Shown here: positions 42,397-51,249 of the stretch, one piece after another
Layout: each line of letters opens with the position of its first letter
Position numbering within the stretch: position 1 is the stretch's first letter
Source of the DNA: Paraburkholderia lacunae
GTDB lineage: Bacteria; Pseudomonadota; Gammaproteobacteria; Burkholderiales; Burkholderiaceae
DNA length: 64,000 nucleotides
Reading direction: 5' to 3'
Assembly (NCBI RefSeq): GCF_003353175.1
Contig: NZ_QHKS01000029.1
Span: 19,099 to 83,098, forward strand
The notes under the pieces: generated by a model
Database searches by the model: none
The model's input: the letters and a program-made list of their open reading frames with translations, nothing else
Told to the model about the DNA's origin: nothing
Translations under genes and position numbers: made by a program

Positions 42397-43124
42397 TGCG
42401 AGCGTGTGCGGCCCCGCCGTTCGCAAATGTTCGCGCATCGGAGCGCGCATCGGATCGCATGCCGGATCACGTGTTGGATGACGACACGCGGTGGCGGCCG
42501 CATGATCTGCTGCGGCTGCGTCATTTGCAGCAGCTCGACGGCGAACCCGCGTGGGTGCGCGAAGCCTTCGAACGTGCGCCGTATGCGGTCGTGAGGCGCG
42601 CACCGGGCACGGGAGGTTTCGTGGCGATTGGTCTGCGCGGTGCGCAGCGATCGCAGCGCTATGGTGCGTGGGCGCACGAAAGCGATATCGAGGCCGTGAT
42701 CGCGCCGGAGTCCCTGGCGGAATGCCGGCCTGCTCCCGAGCGCAGTCCGTTGGCTGCTTTTGCCGCGCTCGCCACGTTGCAACACGACATGTCCGGCGCG
42801 TTAGCCGGCTTCATCTGGGGGCCGACCGGCAGCACCGGCTTCGAACTGGCAACGCAGGTACTCGCTGTCACTGCATCGAGCGATCTGGATCTGCTGATTC
42901 GTGCGCCGGAAAAACTCTCGCGCAACACCGCCGTTGAGATCCGGAACCGCTTGCAGGCACACGCGCAACGCGCCGGAATTCGCGTGGATGTGCAAATCGA
43001 AACACCCGCCGGCGGCGTTGCGCTGGCCGAGTGGGCCGCGGGCAAGACACGCGTGATGGTCCGGCATGCACGAGGCCCGCAACTGATTGCCGATCCGTGG
43101 GCGCCTGCTCACGGCGATGCCTGA
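42396..43124 (+). CDS. mdcG: Phosphoribosyl-dephospho-CoA transferase (holo-ACP synthase)
   Basis: 242 residues. It transfers the prosthetic group made by MdcB to Ser25 of MdcC. The nucleotidyltransferase-like motif SSDLDLLIRAP near residue 165 carries the paired aspartates. The first ~25 residues before DDDTRWRPHDLLRL look dispensable; starting at 42396 overlaps the mdcE stop by one base (TGATG), but the ATG at 42459 (MPDHVLDDDTRW) is a possible alternative. Confidence 0.88.
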   Translation: MRACAAPPFANVRASERASDRMPDHVLDDDTRWRPHDLLRLRHLQQLDGEPAWVREAFERAPYAVVRRAPGTGGFVAIGLRGAQRSQRYGAWAHESDIEAVIAPESLAECRPAPERSPLAAFAALATLQHDMSGALAGFIWGPTGSTGFELATQVLAVTASSDLDLLIRAPEKLSRNTAVEIRNRLQAHAQRAGIRVDVQIETPAGGVALAEWAAGKTRVMVRHARGPQLIADPWAPAHGDA

Positions 43125-44062
43125 TGCTTGCCCTTCTGTTTCCCGGCCAGGGCGCGCAGACCGACGGTTTCCTGCACCGTCTGCCGCAAACCCACGCGGT
43201 GCGCGAAACGCTGGACGAAGCGTCTCAGACGCTCGGCATCGATGTGCTGACGCTCGACACGCCGGACGCGCTTCGTTCGACCGTCGCCGTGCAGGTCGGC
43301 TTGACGGTCGCGGGTGTAGCCTTTGCGCGCGCGCTCGCGGACGAACAACTCACGCCGGAGATCGGCGCAGGCCTGTCGGTCGGCGCCTATGCCGCGGCGG
43401 TCAGTTGCGGCGCGGTTCGCTTCGACGACGCATTGAGGATGGTTCGCAAGCGTGCCGAAATGATGGAGATGGCGTATCCGTCCGGCTATGGTCTCGCGGC
43501 CGTGTCGGGTTTGACCGAACATCGACTCGCAACACTCGCCGCGCAACATGCGGACGAAGGCCAGCAGCGTGTCTATATCGGCAACGTCAATGCGCCACGT
43601 CAGATCGTGATGGCCGGCGCGAGCGGCGCGCTGGACACGTTTATCGAGCGCGCCCTGGCCGCAGGCGCGCGCAAGGCAACCCGCCTTGCCGTAAGTGTGC
43701 CGTCGCATTGCGAACTGCTCGCGCATGCCGCGGACGAACTGGTCGCCTACGCGCAGGACGTGCCCTTTCGCGCGCCGCGAAGCACCTATGTCGGCAATCG
43801 CGGCGGCCGGCCGCTGCATACCGCGGAGGCCGTGCGCGACGATCTCGCGACCAATATGCGCTACACCGTGCGCTGGTTCGACGCGCTCAGCGTAATGCTG
43901 GAAATGGGCGCCCGCGTGCTGCTCGAAGCGCCGCCGGGCCAGGTGCTGACCGATATCGCACGCGAGAACTTTCCGGACACAGCCGCGCTGGCCGCGAGCA
44001 CCTTCTCGTTCGACAAACTGGTCGCGACCGTGCGGCGGCGTCTCGCGTCCGGCGATCAATAG
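43124..44062 (+). CDS. mdcH: Malonyl-CoA:ACP transacylase of malonate decarboxylase
   Basis: 312 residues, start overlapping the mdcG stop by one base. It loads the first malonyl group on the carrier. FabD-like motifs: LLFPGQGAQ at the N-terminus, catalytic serine in GLSVGAYAAAV (GxSxG), and histidine in VPSHCELL. Last gene of the operon; the convergent LysR gene ends 9 bp away, leaving little room for a terminator. Confidence 0.92.
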   Translation: MLALLFPGQGAQTDGFLHRLPQTHAVRETLDEASQTLGIDVLTLDTPDALRSTVAVQVGLTVAGVAFARALADEQLTPEIGAGLSVGAYAAAVSCGAVRFDDALRMVRKRAEMMEMAYPSGYGLAAVSGLTEHRLATLAAQHADEGQQRVYIGNVNAPRQIVMAGASGALDTFIERALAAGARKATRLAVSVPSHCELLAHAADELVAYAQDVPFRAPRSTYVGNRGGRPLHTAEAVRDDLATNMRYTVRWFDALSVMLEMGARVLLEAPPGQVLTDIARENFPDTAALAASTFSFDKLVATVRRRLASGDQ

Positions 44063-44071
44063 CCATATAGA

Positions 44072-45013
44072 TCACCGCCGCTCGATCAATTGCCGCCCCA
44101 TCGTCTTCACATACTGATCGCAGGCGCTGCGCGCAACGCGTGACGCAGCCAACACGCTCACCTCGGCGTCGTCGCGGTAATACATCGCGACGGTAATCGG
44201 CGGCGGCAGCGGACGCACCTGCAATTGTCCCAACTCGCCGCTGCTCAAGAAAGGCTCGACGAACAGCGCCGGCACTGCCGCGATCCCATAGCCGTCGCGC
44301 AACAGCTTCACGATCACCGCCACCGACGGCATGCAGGTCACCTGCGTGTCCGCGAGCAGGACGCCGGCGCGCCTGGCGAGCGTCGCCACAATGGCTTCGA
44401 CGGCGATTTGCGGCGCGGTGCCGCGGCCGAACGTCAGCACGGGTTTGTGGAGCAAGGTCTGAACCTGCTTCGCGTGGCTGGCCGGAATCAGGTCGCTACG
44501 CGCGATCCAGCGCACCGGATAACTGGCCAGCACGGTCGAGACGATCGACTGATCGTCGTCGCCGTCCGTCTGCTCGACCTGAATCACCAGGTCCAGTTCG
44601 CCCGCGCGCAGCCGTGGCGCCAGCGCGGCGCTCGAATCGACCGTCAGATCCACGACGATGCGGTTGTATTCGACATTCAGCATCCGTATGTAGTCCGGCA
44701 GCCAACTGTGCACCACTGTTTCGACCACACCGAGCCGCAGCCGCTTCGTCACCTGGGTTTCATCCTGCGCGGCCAGCTGCAGCGAACGCGTCGCCTGCAC
44801 CACGGAGCGGGCATGCGCCAGCAGCCGCTCGCCATTCTCCGTCAGTTGAAACGCCGCGGCCTCGCGCTCGATCAGCTCGACACCCAACTCTGCTTCGAGC
44901 GTCTTGATGCGCAGCGAAATCGCGGCAGGCGTCGCATGCATCGCCGCGGCGGTCGCGCGAAAACTGCCCAGACGAGCAAGCGTCAGAAACGTTTCGACAA
45001 AGCGGGTATTCAT
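44072..45013 (-). CDS. LysR-family transcriptional regulator
   Basis: 313 residues from the ATG at 45013 (MNTRFVETFLTLARLGSFRA). Winged helix with HATPAAISLRIKTLEAELGVELIE, then a LysR effector domain. Although it follows mdcH, its start faces the UPF0317 gene, and the 185-bp gap holds a perfect TTAA-N7-TTAA palindrome, so the UPF0317/MFS pair is the likelier target. Some mdc operons do use a LysR protein (MdcR), so dual control cannot be excluded. Confidence 0.88.
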   Translation of the reverse strand: MNTRFVETFLTLARLGSFRATAAAMHATPAAISLRIKTLEAELGVELIEREAAAFQLTENGERLLAHARSVVQATRSLQLAAQDETQVTKRLRLGVVETVVHSWLPDYIRMLNVEYNRIVVDLTVDSSAALAPRLRAGELDLVIQVEQTDGDDDQSIVSTVLASYPVRWIARSDLIPASHAKQVQTLLHKPVLTFGRGTAPQIAVEAIVATLARRAGVLLADTQVTCMPSVAVIVKLLRDGYGIAAVPALFVEPFLSSGELGQLQVRPLPPPITVAMYYRDDAEVSVLAASRVARSACDQYVKTMGRQLIERR

Positions 45014-45077
45014 TGCGTTAGTTCTCCAAACAGCCACTCGAGGCACTCGATCATCGCCGCATAACACGTTCCACCTA

Positions 45078-45094
45078 GTTAAGTTTAATTTAAC
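45078..45094. promoter_or_regulatory. Candidate LysR operator
   Basis: GTTAAGTTTAATTTAAC has perfect 5-bp arms (GTTAA/TTAAC) around 7 bases and contains the T-N11-A pattern favoured by LysR proteins. It is 65 bp upstream of the LysR start and 105 bp upstream of the UPF0317 start, inside an AT-rich stretch. Confidence 0.5.
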
Positions 45095-45198
45095 AAAACA
45101 CAATAAAAACTCGCTGGATGGATATTTTTGTTGTTACTAATCTGGCCTGCATCAGTTACCCGGAACTCACCCGGAACTCATCTGGAGTCCAGCCGTTC

Positions 45199-45978
45199 AT
45201 GTCCTACACGCCATCCGAGTTTCGTCAGCAGATTCGCAGCCGCCGGCTGTCCGGCCCAACGGCCGGTCACTGCGGCGACTATGCGCAAGTCAATCTGGCG
45301 ATCCTGCCCAAGCAATACGCCGACGATTTCCTGCGCTTCTGCACGCTCAATCCGAAGGCCTGCCCGCTGCTGGGTGTCGGCGAACCGGGCCTATGGCGCG
45401 TGCCCGCGCTCGGCGCCGATCTGGACGTGCGCAACGACGTCCCCGCGTTTTACGTGTACCGCCATGGCGAGCGTGTCGAGGAAGTGCGCAGTCTCGACGC
45501 CCTATGGCGCGACGATCTGGTGGTGTTCGCGATCGGCTGCTCGTTTTCGTTCGAGGAGATGCTGCGGCGCGAAGGCATCCCACTGCGCCATCTCGAACAG
45601 CGCGTCAACGTGCCGATGTATCGCACCCGTGAGCGCAACGTGCCGTCCGGTGTGTTCGGCGGCAACCGCGTGGTGTCGATGCGGCCGATGAAAGCCGCCG
45701 ACGCGATCCGCGCCATCCAGATCACCAGCCGTTTTCCCGCGGTGCACGGCGCGCCGGTACACATCGGCGATCCGTCGCTGATCGGCATTCGCGATCTGAC
45801 GCGGCCGGATTTCGGCGATGCGGTCGAGGTGCGCGGCGACGAGTTGCCGGTGTTCTGGGCCTGCGGCGTCACCCCGCAAGCCGCGATCGAAAGCGCGCGC
45901 CTGCCGTTCGCGATCGCGCACAAGCCGGGACACATGCTCGTCACCGATATTCCTAACACCGCGCTGGCGATTCTCTAG
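45199..45978 (+). CDS. UPF0317/DUF1445 putative hydro-lyase
   Basis: 259 residues from the ATG at 45199 (MSYTPSEFRQQIRSRRLSGP). Family hallmarks: TAGHCGDYAQVNLAILP, DVPAFYVYRHG, FAIGCSFSFEEML and the C-terminal FWACGVTPQAAIESARLPFA, with HKPGHMLVTD at the end. The family is called putative hydro-lyase and its eukaryotic relative is fused to a D-glutamate cyclase domain; the bacterial substrate is not established. Probably cotranscribed with the MFS transporter 73 bp downstream, which may import its substrate. Confidence 0.85.
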   Translation: MSYTPSEFRQQIRSRRLSGPTAGHCGDYAQVNLAILPKQYADDFLRFCTLNPKACPLLGVGEPGLWRVPALGADLDVRNDVPAFYVYRHGERVEEVRSLDALWRDDLVVFAIGCSFSFEEMLRREGIPLRHLEQRVNVPMYRTRERNVPSGVFGGNRVVSMRPMKAADAIRAIQITSRFPAVHGAPVHIGDPSLIGIRDLTRPDFGDAVEVRGDELPVFWACGVTPQAAIESARLPFAIAHKPGHMLVTDIPNTALAIL

Positions 45979-46051
45979 CCGCAGCGTATCGATTCCCACC
46001 ACGCACCGCGCGGCAAGATGCGGCCGAACACAACACGACCGGAGTTCAAGC

Positions 46052-47353
46052 ATGAAAAGCGAAGCGCAGTTAACCGCGGACGCCGAGCGCTACGAAGCGC
46101 CCGGCAAAGGGAAAGACCCGTTCGCCTGGTATCGGCAGATCTCCGCCGGCGAGAAGCGCGCGTTCTGGAGCTGCAAGATCGGCTACATGCTCGACGCGAT
46201 GGACACACAGTTCCTGAGCTTCGTGATTCCGACGCTGATCGCCACATGGGGCATCACACGCGGCGACGCCGGCCTGATAGGCACGGTCACGTTGCTGAGT
46301 TCGGCGGTCGGCGGCTGGGCGGCCGGCGTGCTGTCGGATCGCATCGGCCGGGTGAAGACCTTGCAGATCACGATCCTGTGGTTCGCGATCTTCACGCTGG
46401 CTTGCGCGCTGGCGCAGAACTTCTCGCAATTGCTGTGGGCGCGCGGGCTGATGGGGCTCGGCTTCGGCGGCGAGTGGACGGCAGGCGCGGTATTGATCGG
46501 CGAAGTGATCCGTCCGCGCGTTCGCGGCAAGGCGGTCGGTCTGGTGCAGGCCGGCTGGGCAATCGGCTGGGGCCTGTCGACATTGCTGTTCATGGCCGTG
46601 TTCTCGCTCGTGTCCGCCGATTACGCGTGGCGCGCGTTGTTCGCGATCGGTATTGCGCCGGCGCCGTTCGTGATCTGGATCCGGCGCTTCGTGGAGGAAC
46701 CCGAGGTGCATCGGCAGCAGAAAGAGGCGCAGGCGGCCGCGCAAACGCGCACGTCGTTGCTCGATATTTTCCGCGCCGAAATCGTCTGGATCACGCTGCG
46801 CGCTTCCGTTCTCGCCACCGGTGTGCAAGGCGGCTACTACGCGGTGACCACGTGGCTGCCGACGTATCTGAAAACCGAGCGGCATCTGAGTGTGATCGGA
46901 ACCGGCAGCTATCTGGGCGTGGTGATCGCCGGCTCGTATTGCGGGTATCTGACAGGTGCCTACGTCAGCGACAGGATCGGCCGCAAGCGCGCGTTCATCG
47001 CGTTCGCGCTGGCATCGTGCGCGATCGCTTTGATCTACACGCAACTGCCGCTCGATAACATGTCGATGCTCGCGCTCGGTTTCCCGCTCGGCTTCTGCGC
47101 GTCCGGCATTTTCTCCGGCATGGGCGCGTTCCTCACCGAACTGTTTCCGACACGGATTCGCGGCTCGGGCCAGGGATTCTGCTACAACTTCGGCCGAGCG
47201 GTCGGCGCGACTTTTCCGTTCCTGATCGGCTACGTCTCGCAGACGATGACGCTCGGTCACGCCATCGGCGTGTTTGCCGCCGCGGCGTACGGCGTCGTGA
47301 TCCTCGCCGCGCTGACGTTGCCGGAAACCAAAGGACGTCAGCTGAACGCGTGA
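46052..47353 (+). CDS. MFS transporter paired with the UPF0317 gene
   Basis: 433 residues from the ATG at 46052 (GGAG 8-9 bp upstream). About 12 helices; MFS signatures VLSDRIGRVKTL and YVSDRIGRKRAF, and LGFGGEWTAGAVLIGE in the helix-5 region, place it with metabolite:H+ symporters of the ShiA/MhpT type. It ends in ...LPETKGRQL, the usual MFS terminal motif. Likely imports the substrate of the adjacent hydro-lyase. Confidence 0.88.
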   Translation: MKSEAQLTADAERYEAPGKGKDPFAWYRQISAGEKRAFWSCKIGYMLDAMDTQFLSFVIPTLIATWGITRGDAGLIGTVTLLSSAVGGWAAGVLSDRIGRVKTLQITILWFAIFTLACALAQNFSQLLWARGLMGLGFGGEWTAGAVLIGEVIRPRVRGKAVGLVQAGWAIGWGLSTLLFMAVFSLVSADYAWRALFAIGIAPAPFVIWIRRFVEEPEVHRQQKEAQAAAQTRTSLLDIFRAEIVWITLRASVLATGVQGGYYAVTTWLPTYLKTERHLSVIGTGSYLGVVIAGSYCGYLTGAYVSDRIGRKRAFIAFALASCAIALIYTQLPLDNMSMLALGFPLGFCASGIFSGMGAFLTELFPTRIRGSGQGFCYNFGRAVGATFPFLIGYVSQTMTLGHAIGVFAAAAYGVVILAALTLPETKGRQLNA

Positions 47354-47372
47354 GAAGCCATCGCGAGTCGCC

Positions 47373-48476
47373 CTACAACGCCTGTTCCGGCGCGCGTCCG
47401 ATTGCATGCGAATCGGACGCCGCCATGTCGCCGCGACTGCGGCCGCTTTCTCGCCCCGGCGTCACGACTGCTCCCGTTCCTCCTGGCCGACGCACCGATT
47501 TCGCATGCCGCTCGATCAGCCGTTGCAGCAGGCAGAACGCGCACAGCAAGGCGCCGATCACGATGCGCGTCCACCACGAGCTGAGGGTGCCGTCGAAGGT
47601 AATTAGCGCCTGGATCGTACCGAGAATGCCGACGCCGAACAACGAGCCGACCACGTAGCCGACGCCGCCCGTCAGCAAGGTTCCGCCGATCACCGTCGCC
47701 GCGATCGCGTCGAGTTCCATGCCCTGCCCCTGCAAGCCATAACCGGACAGCACGTAGAAGGTGAACACCGCGCCGCCAAGCGCCGAACAGAAACCGCTCA
47801 GCGCATACACGCCGATCCGCGTGCGCGCGACCGGCAGGCCCATCAGCAACGCCGAGCCCGCATTGCCGCCGATCGCATACACGTTGCGGCCAAAGCGCGT
47901 GAAATGCGCGACATAGATCGCCGCGATCAGCGTGGCGAACGCGATCAGCACGTTGGCCGTGACCGAGCCGATGCCGATGTCGAGGCGGAACGCGGAGATC
48001 TTCTGGAAAGCCGGATCGGTGATGGTGATCGACTGCGTCGTGATCAGGAAGCACAGGCCGCGTGCGAAGAACATGCCGGCCAGCGTGACGATGAACGCCT
48101 GCAAGCGAAAGAAGTGAATCAGCACGCCCTGGATCGCGCCGAACATCGTGCCCATCAGCAACACGATCGGCACGATCAGCCAGACCGGCAGATGCACGCG
48201 CTCGGCCAGCACCGCTTCGACGATGGTCGTCAGCGCCACCACCGAGCCGACCGACAGATCGATCCCGCCGGACACGATCACGAAGGTCATGCCGATCGCG
48301 ACGATCAACAGGAACGCGTTGTCGACCAGCAAGTCGAGCAGCACTTGCCAGGAGAAGAAGCCGGTGTACATCACCGAGCCGAAACCGAACAGCGCGCAGA
48401 ACAGCAGGATCGTGACGGCGATCGGCAGCGTGCGCGGATCGACGATATAGGCACAGGCGTCGAGGAATCGTCTCAT
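47373..48476 (-). CDS. yjfF: Sugar ABC transporter permease (YjfF-like)
   Basis: 367 residues from the ATG at 48476, which overlaps the stop of the upstream permease (ATGA). RbsC-type permease with about nine helices; GGIDLSVGSVVALTTIVEA, GVLIHFFRLQAFIVTLAGMF and GRNVYAIGGNAGSALLMGLP are family hallmarks. The C-terminal ~45 residues (RRPGGTGAVVTPGRES onward) are an unusual hydrophilic extension. Last gene of a YtfQRT-YjfF type galactofuranose/pentose importer. Its stop lies 20 bp from the convergent MFS gene. Confidence 0.85.
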   Translation of the reverse strand: MRRFLDACAYIVDPRTLPIAVTILLFCALFGFGSVMYTGFFSWQVLLDLLVDNAFLLIVAIGMTFVIVSGGIDLSVGSVVALTTIVEAVLAERVHLPVWLIVPIVLLMGTMFGAIQGVLIHFFRLQAFIVTLAGMFFARGLCFLITTQSITITDPAFQKISAFRLDIGIGSVTANVLIAFATLIAAIYVAHFTRFGRNVYAIGGNAGSALLMGLPVARTRIGVYALSGFCSALGGAVFTFYVLSGYGLQGQGMELDAIAATVIGGTLLTGGVGYVVGSLFGVGILGTIQALITFDGTLSSWWTRIVIGALLCAFCLLQRLIERHAKSVRRPGGTGAVVTPGRESGRSRGDMAASDSHAIGRAPEQAL

Positions 48477-49504
48477 CGCGCCACCCCGCGCTGCGTGACG
48501 AGCGAGAGGGCGAGCGAGCGCGCCGCCGGCGACTGGATCACACTCACCGCGAGCACCACGGCCGCCTTGACGACGAGCGTCGCCTCGGGCGGCACGCCGA
48601 TCGAATAGGTCGTGTAAGTGAGCGCCTGAATGATCAGCGCCCCGAGTACGGTGCCCGCGAGACTGAAGCGTCCGCCGAGGAGCGATGTGCCGCCGAGCGT
48701 CACCGCGAGAATCGCGTCGAGTTCGAGCAGCAGGCCGGCGTTGTTGCCGTCGGCGCTGCGCACGTTCGAGCTGATGAGGATGCCCGCCATCGAAGCGGTC
48801 AATCCCGAGAAGCCGTACACCGCGAACACGAGCGCTTTCGAGCGCAAGCCGACGAGGCGCGTCGCCACCGGATTCACGCCGATCGCGCGAATGAAAAGCC
48901 CGAGCGCGGTGCCTTCGACGAGGGCCGCGGTAGCCAGCACGGCCACGCTTGCGATCCACACCGAACACGGCACACCCAGCCAGTAACCGCCGCCGACGAA
49001 CAGGTAGCCCGGCGCGCCGATCGGAATGATCTGCCCGGCGGTCAGCAATTGGGCGATGCCACGGCCCGCCACCATCAGGATCAGCGTGGCGATGATCGGC
49101 TGCATGCCGACGAACGACACCAGCAACCCGTTCCACATCCCGCTCAGCACGCCGACGATCAGCGCCGCCAGCAACGCCTGCAAGATCAGGCCGGCACCCG
49201 GCACGGGCTGCGTCGCCAGAATCGTCGCCGCCGCGGCGCCGGCAATCGCCACCACCGCGCCGACCGAAATGTCGATGCCGCGCGTCGCGATCACGAGCGT
49301 CATGCCGGTCGCGACGAGCACCAGCGGCGCCGCGCGATTCAATACGTCGATCGGCGCGCCGAACAGGTGGCCGTCGAGCATACGCAGCGACAGAAAATGC
49401 GGATTCACCCACAGATTCAACACGCACAACAGCGCGAGCGTCACGCACGGCCAGATCAAAGGACGCTCCGCGCCGTCACGAGCGAACCAGTTCGATAGCT
49501 TCAT
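48473..49504 (-). CDS. ytfT: Sugar ABC transporter permease (YtfT-like)
   Basis: 343 residues, RbsC-type with about nine helices; TRGIDISVGAVVAIAGAAAA and SFVGMQPIIATLILMVAGRG are typical. Overlaps the ATPase stop (4 bp) and the next permease start. Forms a heterodimeric channel with the YjfF-like permease; two distinct permeases are what distinguishes this system from ribose or xylose importers. Confidence 0.85.
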   Translation of the reverse strand: MKLSNWFARDGAERPLIWPCVTLALLCVLNLWVNPHFLSLRMLDGHLFGAPIDVLNRAAPLVLVATGMTLVIATRGIDISVGAVVAIAGAAAATILATQPVPGAGLILQALLAALIVGVLSGMWNGLLVSFVGMQPIIATLILMVAGRGIAQLLTAGQIIPIGAPGYLFVGGGYWLGVPCSVWIASVAVLATAALVEGTALGLFIRAIGVNPVATRLVGLRSKALVFAVYGFSGLTASMAGILISSNVRSADGNNAGLLLELDAILAVTLGGTSLLGGRFSLAGTVLGALIIQALTYTTYSIGVPPEATLVVKAAVVLAVSVIQSPAARSLALSLVTQRGVAR

Positions 49505-51096
49505 TCGCCGCTCCCCGCGATGAGTCGATAAATGTTGTCTTCGTTCGAAGCCTTACCGGCCACCTCGGCGATCTTGCGGCGGTCGCGCAGGACCACCACG
49601 CGATGACTCACCCGCAACACCTCACCGATCTCCGACGAAATGAACAGAATGCTCAAGCCGTTCGCGCACAGCGCCAGCAAACGATCCATGATGTCGAACT
49701 TGGCGGCGACGTCGATGCCCCGCGTCGGTTCGTCAAGAATCAGCAGCTTGGGATTGGTCGCGAGCCAGCGCGCCAGTAACGCTTTTTGCTGGTTGCCGCC
49801 GGAGAGAAGGCCGATGGGCTGTTCGGCATCTGTTGCCTTGATGCCGAGCCGTTCGATCCACATGTCGGCCAGTTCGCGCGCGCGATTGCGGCTGATCTTG
49901 CGCAACCAGCCACGCCTCGCCTGCAGCGCCAGCAGGATGTTCTCGCGAACCGACAGCTCGGCGACGATGCCCTCCTTCTTGCGATCCTCCGCGCAATAAC
50001 CGATGCCGTGACGGACCGCATCGCGCGGCGAACGCAGCCGCACGGCGCGGCCTTCGATCACGATCGTGCCGCTGTCGGCGCGGTCGGCGCCGAACAGCAG
50101 CCGCGCGGTCTCCGTGCGGCCCGAGCCGAGCAAACCGGCGAGACCCAGAATCTGGCCCGGCTGCACGTCGAGATCGATCGGCTGCAGCGTGCCGCGCCGC
50201 CCGAGCCCGCGCAGTTCGGCGAACGGCTGAACGGCCTGTCTGCCCGTCGGCCCTTCGTGTACCTCAGGTCCTTCGTGGGCCGCTTCGCGCAGCCGCGCGC
50301 TCATGCGCTCATGGCCGACCATCTTCGCGACCAGTTGATCGGCGGGCAAATCGCGCGCGAGGTATTCGCCCTCGCGCTCGCCATTACGCATCACGGTAAT
50401 GCGATCGGAGATGGCATAGGTCTGCTCGATAAAATGCGTGACGAACAGAATCGCGATGCCCGACTGCTTAAGATGCCGAAGTATTTTGAAAAGCTGTGCG
50501 ACTTCGCTGTCGTCGAGGCTCGAGGTCGGCTCATCGAGAATCAGCACGCGCGCATCGACGGAGAGCGCTCTTGCTATGGCCACCATTTGCTGTACGGCAA
50601 TGGGATAGGCATCGAGCGATCTGCTGACGTCGAGCGTCACGTCCAGACGGGCGAGCGCCAATTGTGCACGCCGTTTGATGCCGGGCCAGTCGATCGCGCC
50701 GAAGCGCTTCGGCTGCCTGCCCGCGAAGATGTTCTCGGCCACCGACAGATTCGGGCACAGATTCACCTCCTGATACAGCGTGCGCACACCCGCCGCTTCG
50801 GCCTCCTGCGGCGACGCAAACGCCACGGTTTCGCCACCGAGCCGGATCGTGCCGGCATCAGGCGCGAGCACGCCGGTCAGCACGTTGATCAAGGTGGATT
50901 TGCCGGCGCCGTTCTGCCCCATCAGCGTGTGGATCTCGCCGGGAAACAGCCGGAAGTCGACTCGCTGCAGCGCTTTGACGCCCGGAAACGTCTTGCTGAC
51001 GCCGGCGGTCGCCAGAATGGGCTCGAGTTCGCGCGAGGCGGCACCTTCAACTGCGCCGCCGGCTGACGGAGTCGGTTCGGAAGCGGGATGCGTCAT
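49501..51096 (-). CDS. ytfR: Sugar ABC transporter, tandem ATP-binding protein (YtfR-like)
   Basis: 531 residues from the ATG at 51096. Two fused ATPase domains: Walker A GQNGAGKSTLI near residue 60 with signature LSVDARVLILDEPTSSLDD, and a second, degenerate Walker A LLGSGRTETARLLF near residue 315 with LSGGNQQKALLARWLA and LILDEPTRGIDV. Degeneracy of the second P-loop is normal for the RbsA/XylG/YtfR group. The first 30 residues are a Ser/Pro/Ala-rich extension. Confidence 0.9.
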   Translation of the reverse strand: MTHPASEPTPSAGGAVEGAASRELEPILATAGVSKTFPGVKALQRVDFRLFPGEIHTLMGQNGAGKSTLINVLTGVLAPDAGTIRLGGETVAFASPQEAEAAGVRTLYQEVNLCPNLSVAENIFAGRQPKRFGAIDWPGIKRRAQLALARLDVTLDVSRSLDAYPIAVQQMVAIARALSVDARVLILDEPTSSLDDSEVAQLFKILRHLKQSGIAILFVTHFIEQTYAISDRITVMRNGEREGEYLARDLPADQLVAKMVGHERMSARLREAAHEGPEVHEGPTGRQAVQPFAELRGLGRRGTLQPIDLDVQPGQILGLAGLLGSGRTETARLLFGADRADSGTIVIEGRAVRLRSPRDAVRHGIGYCAEDRKKEGIVAELSVRENILLALQARRGWLRKISRNRARELADMWIERLGIKATDAEQPIGLLSGGNQQKALLARWLATNPKLLILDEPTRGIDVAAKFDIMDRLLALCANGLSILFISSEIGEVLRVSHRVVVLRDRRKIAEVAGKASNEDNIYRLIAGSGE

Positions 51097-51147
51097 AGAC
51101 CTCGCTCGATCGGCGCTGCGTTGGTTTGGCAAGGTCCGCGGAAAAGA

Positions 51148-51178
51148 GACCGCCCGCTGCCGAGACAGCGAGGCGGTC
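51148..51178 (-). promoter_or_regulatory. Hairpin between sugar-binding-protein and ATPase genes
   Basis: GACCGCC plus CGCTG (51148-51159) pair with CAGCG and GGCGGTC (51166-51178), 12 pairs with one bulged base and a 6-base loop, in the 153-bp gap after the binding-protein gene. No T run follows, so it is a likely stabiliser or partial terminator. Confidence 0.55.
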
Positions 51179-51249
51179 AGGCACCACTGGAGAAACCCTT
51201 GCAAGCTGCCTGTACTGCGCTTTTGTCCTGCCTCTGTCCTGTGGAGTGC

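Noticed and set aside
48477..49448. N-terminal extension of the YjfF-like permease
   Set aside because: It overlaps the YtfT-like gene almost completely and reads as Arg/Asp-rich nonsense; the ATG at 48476 in an ATGA overlap is the natural start.
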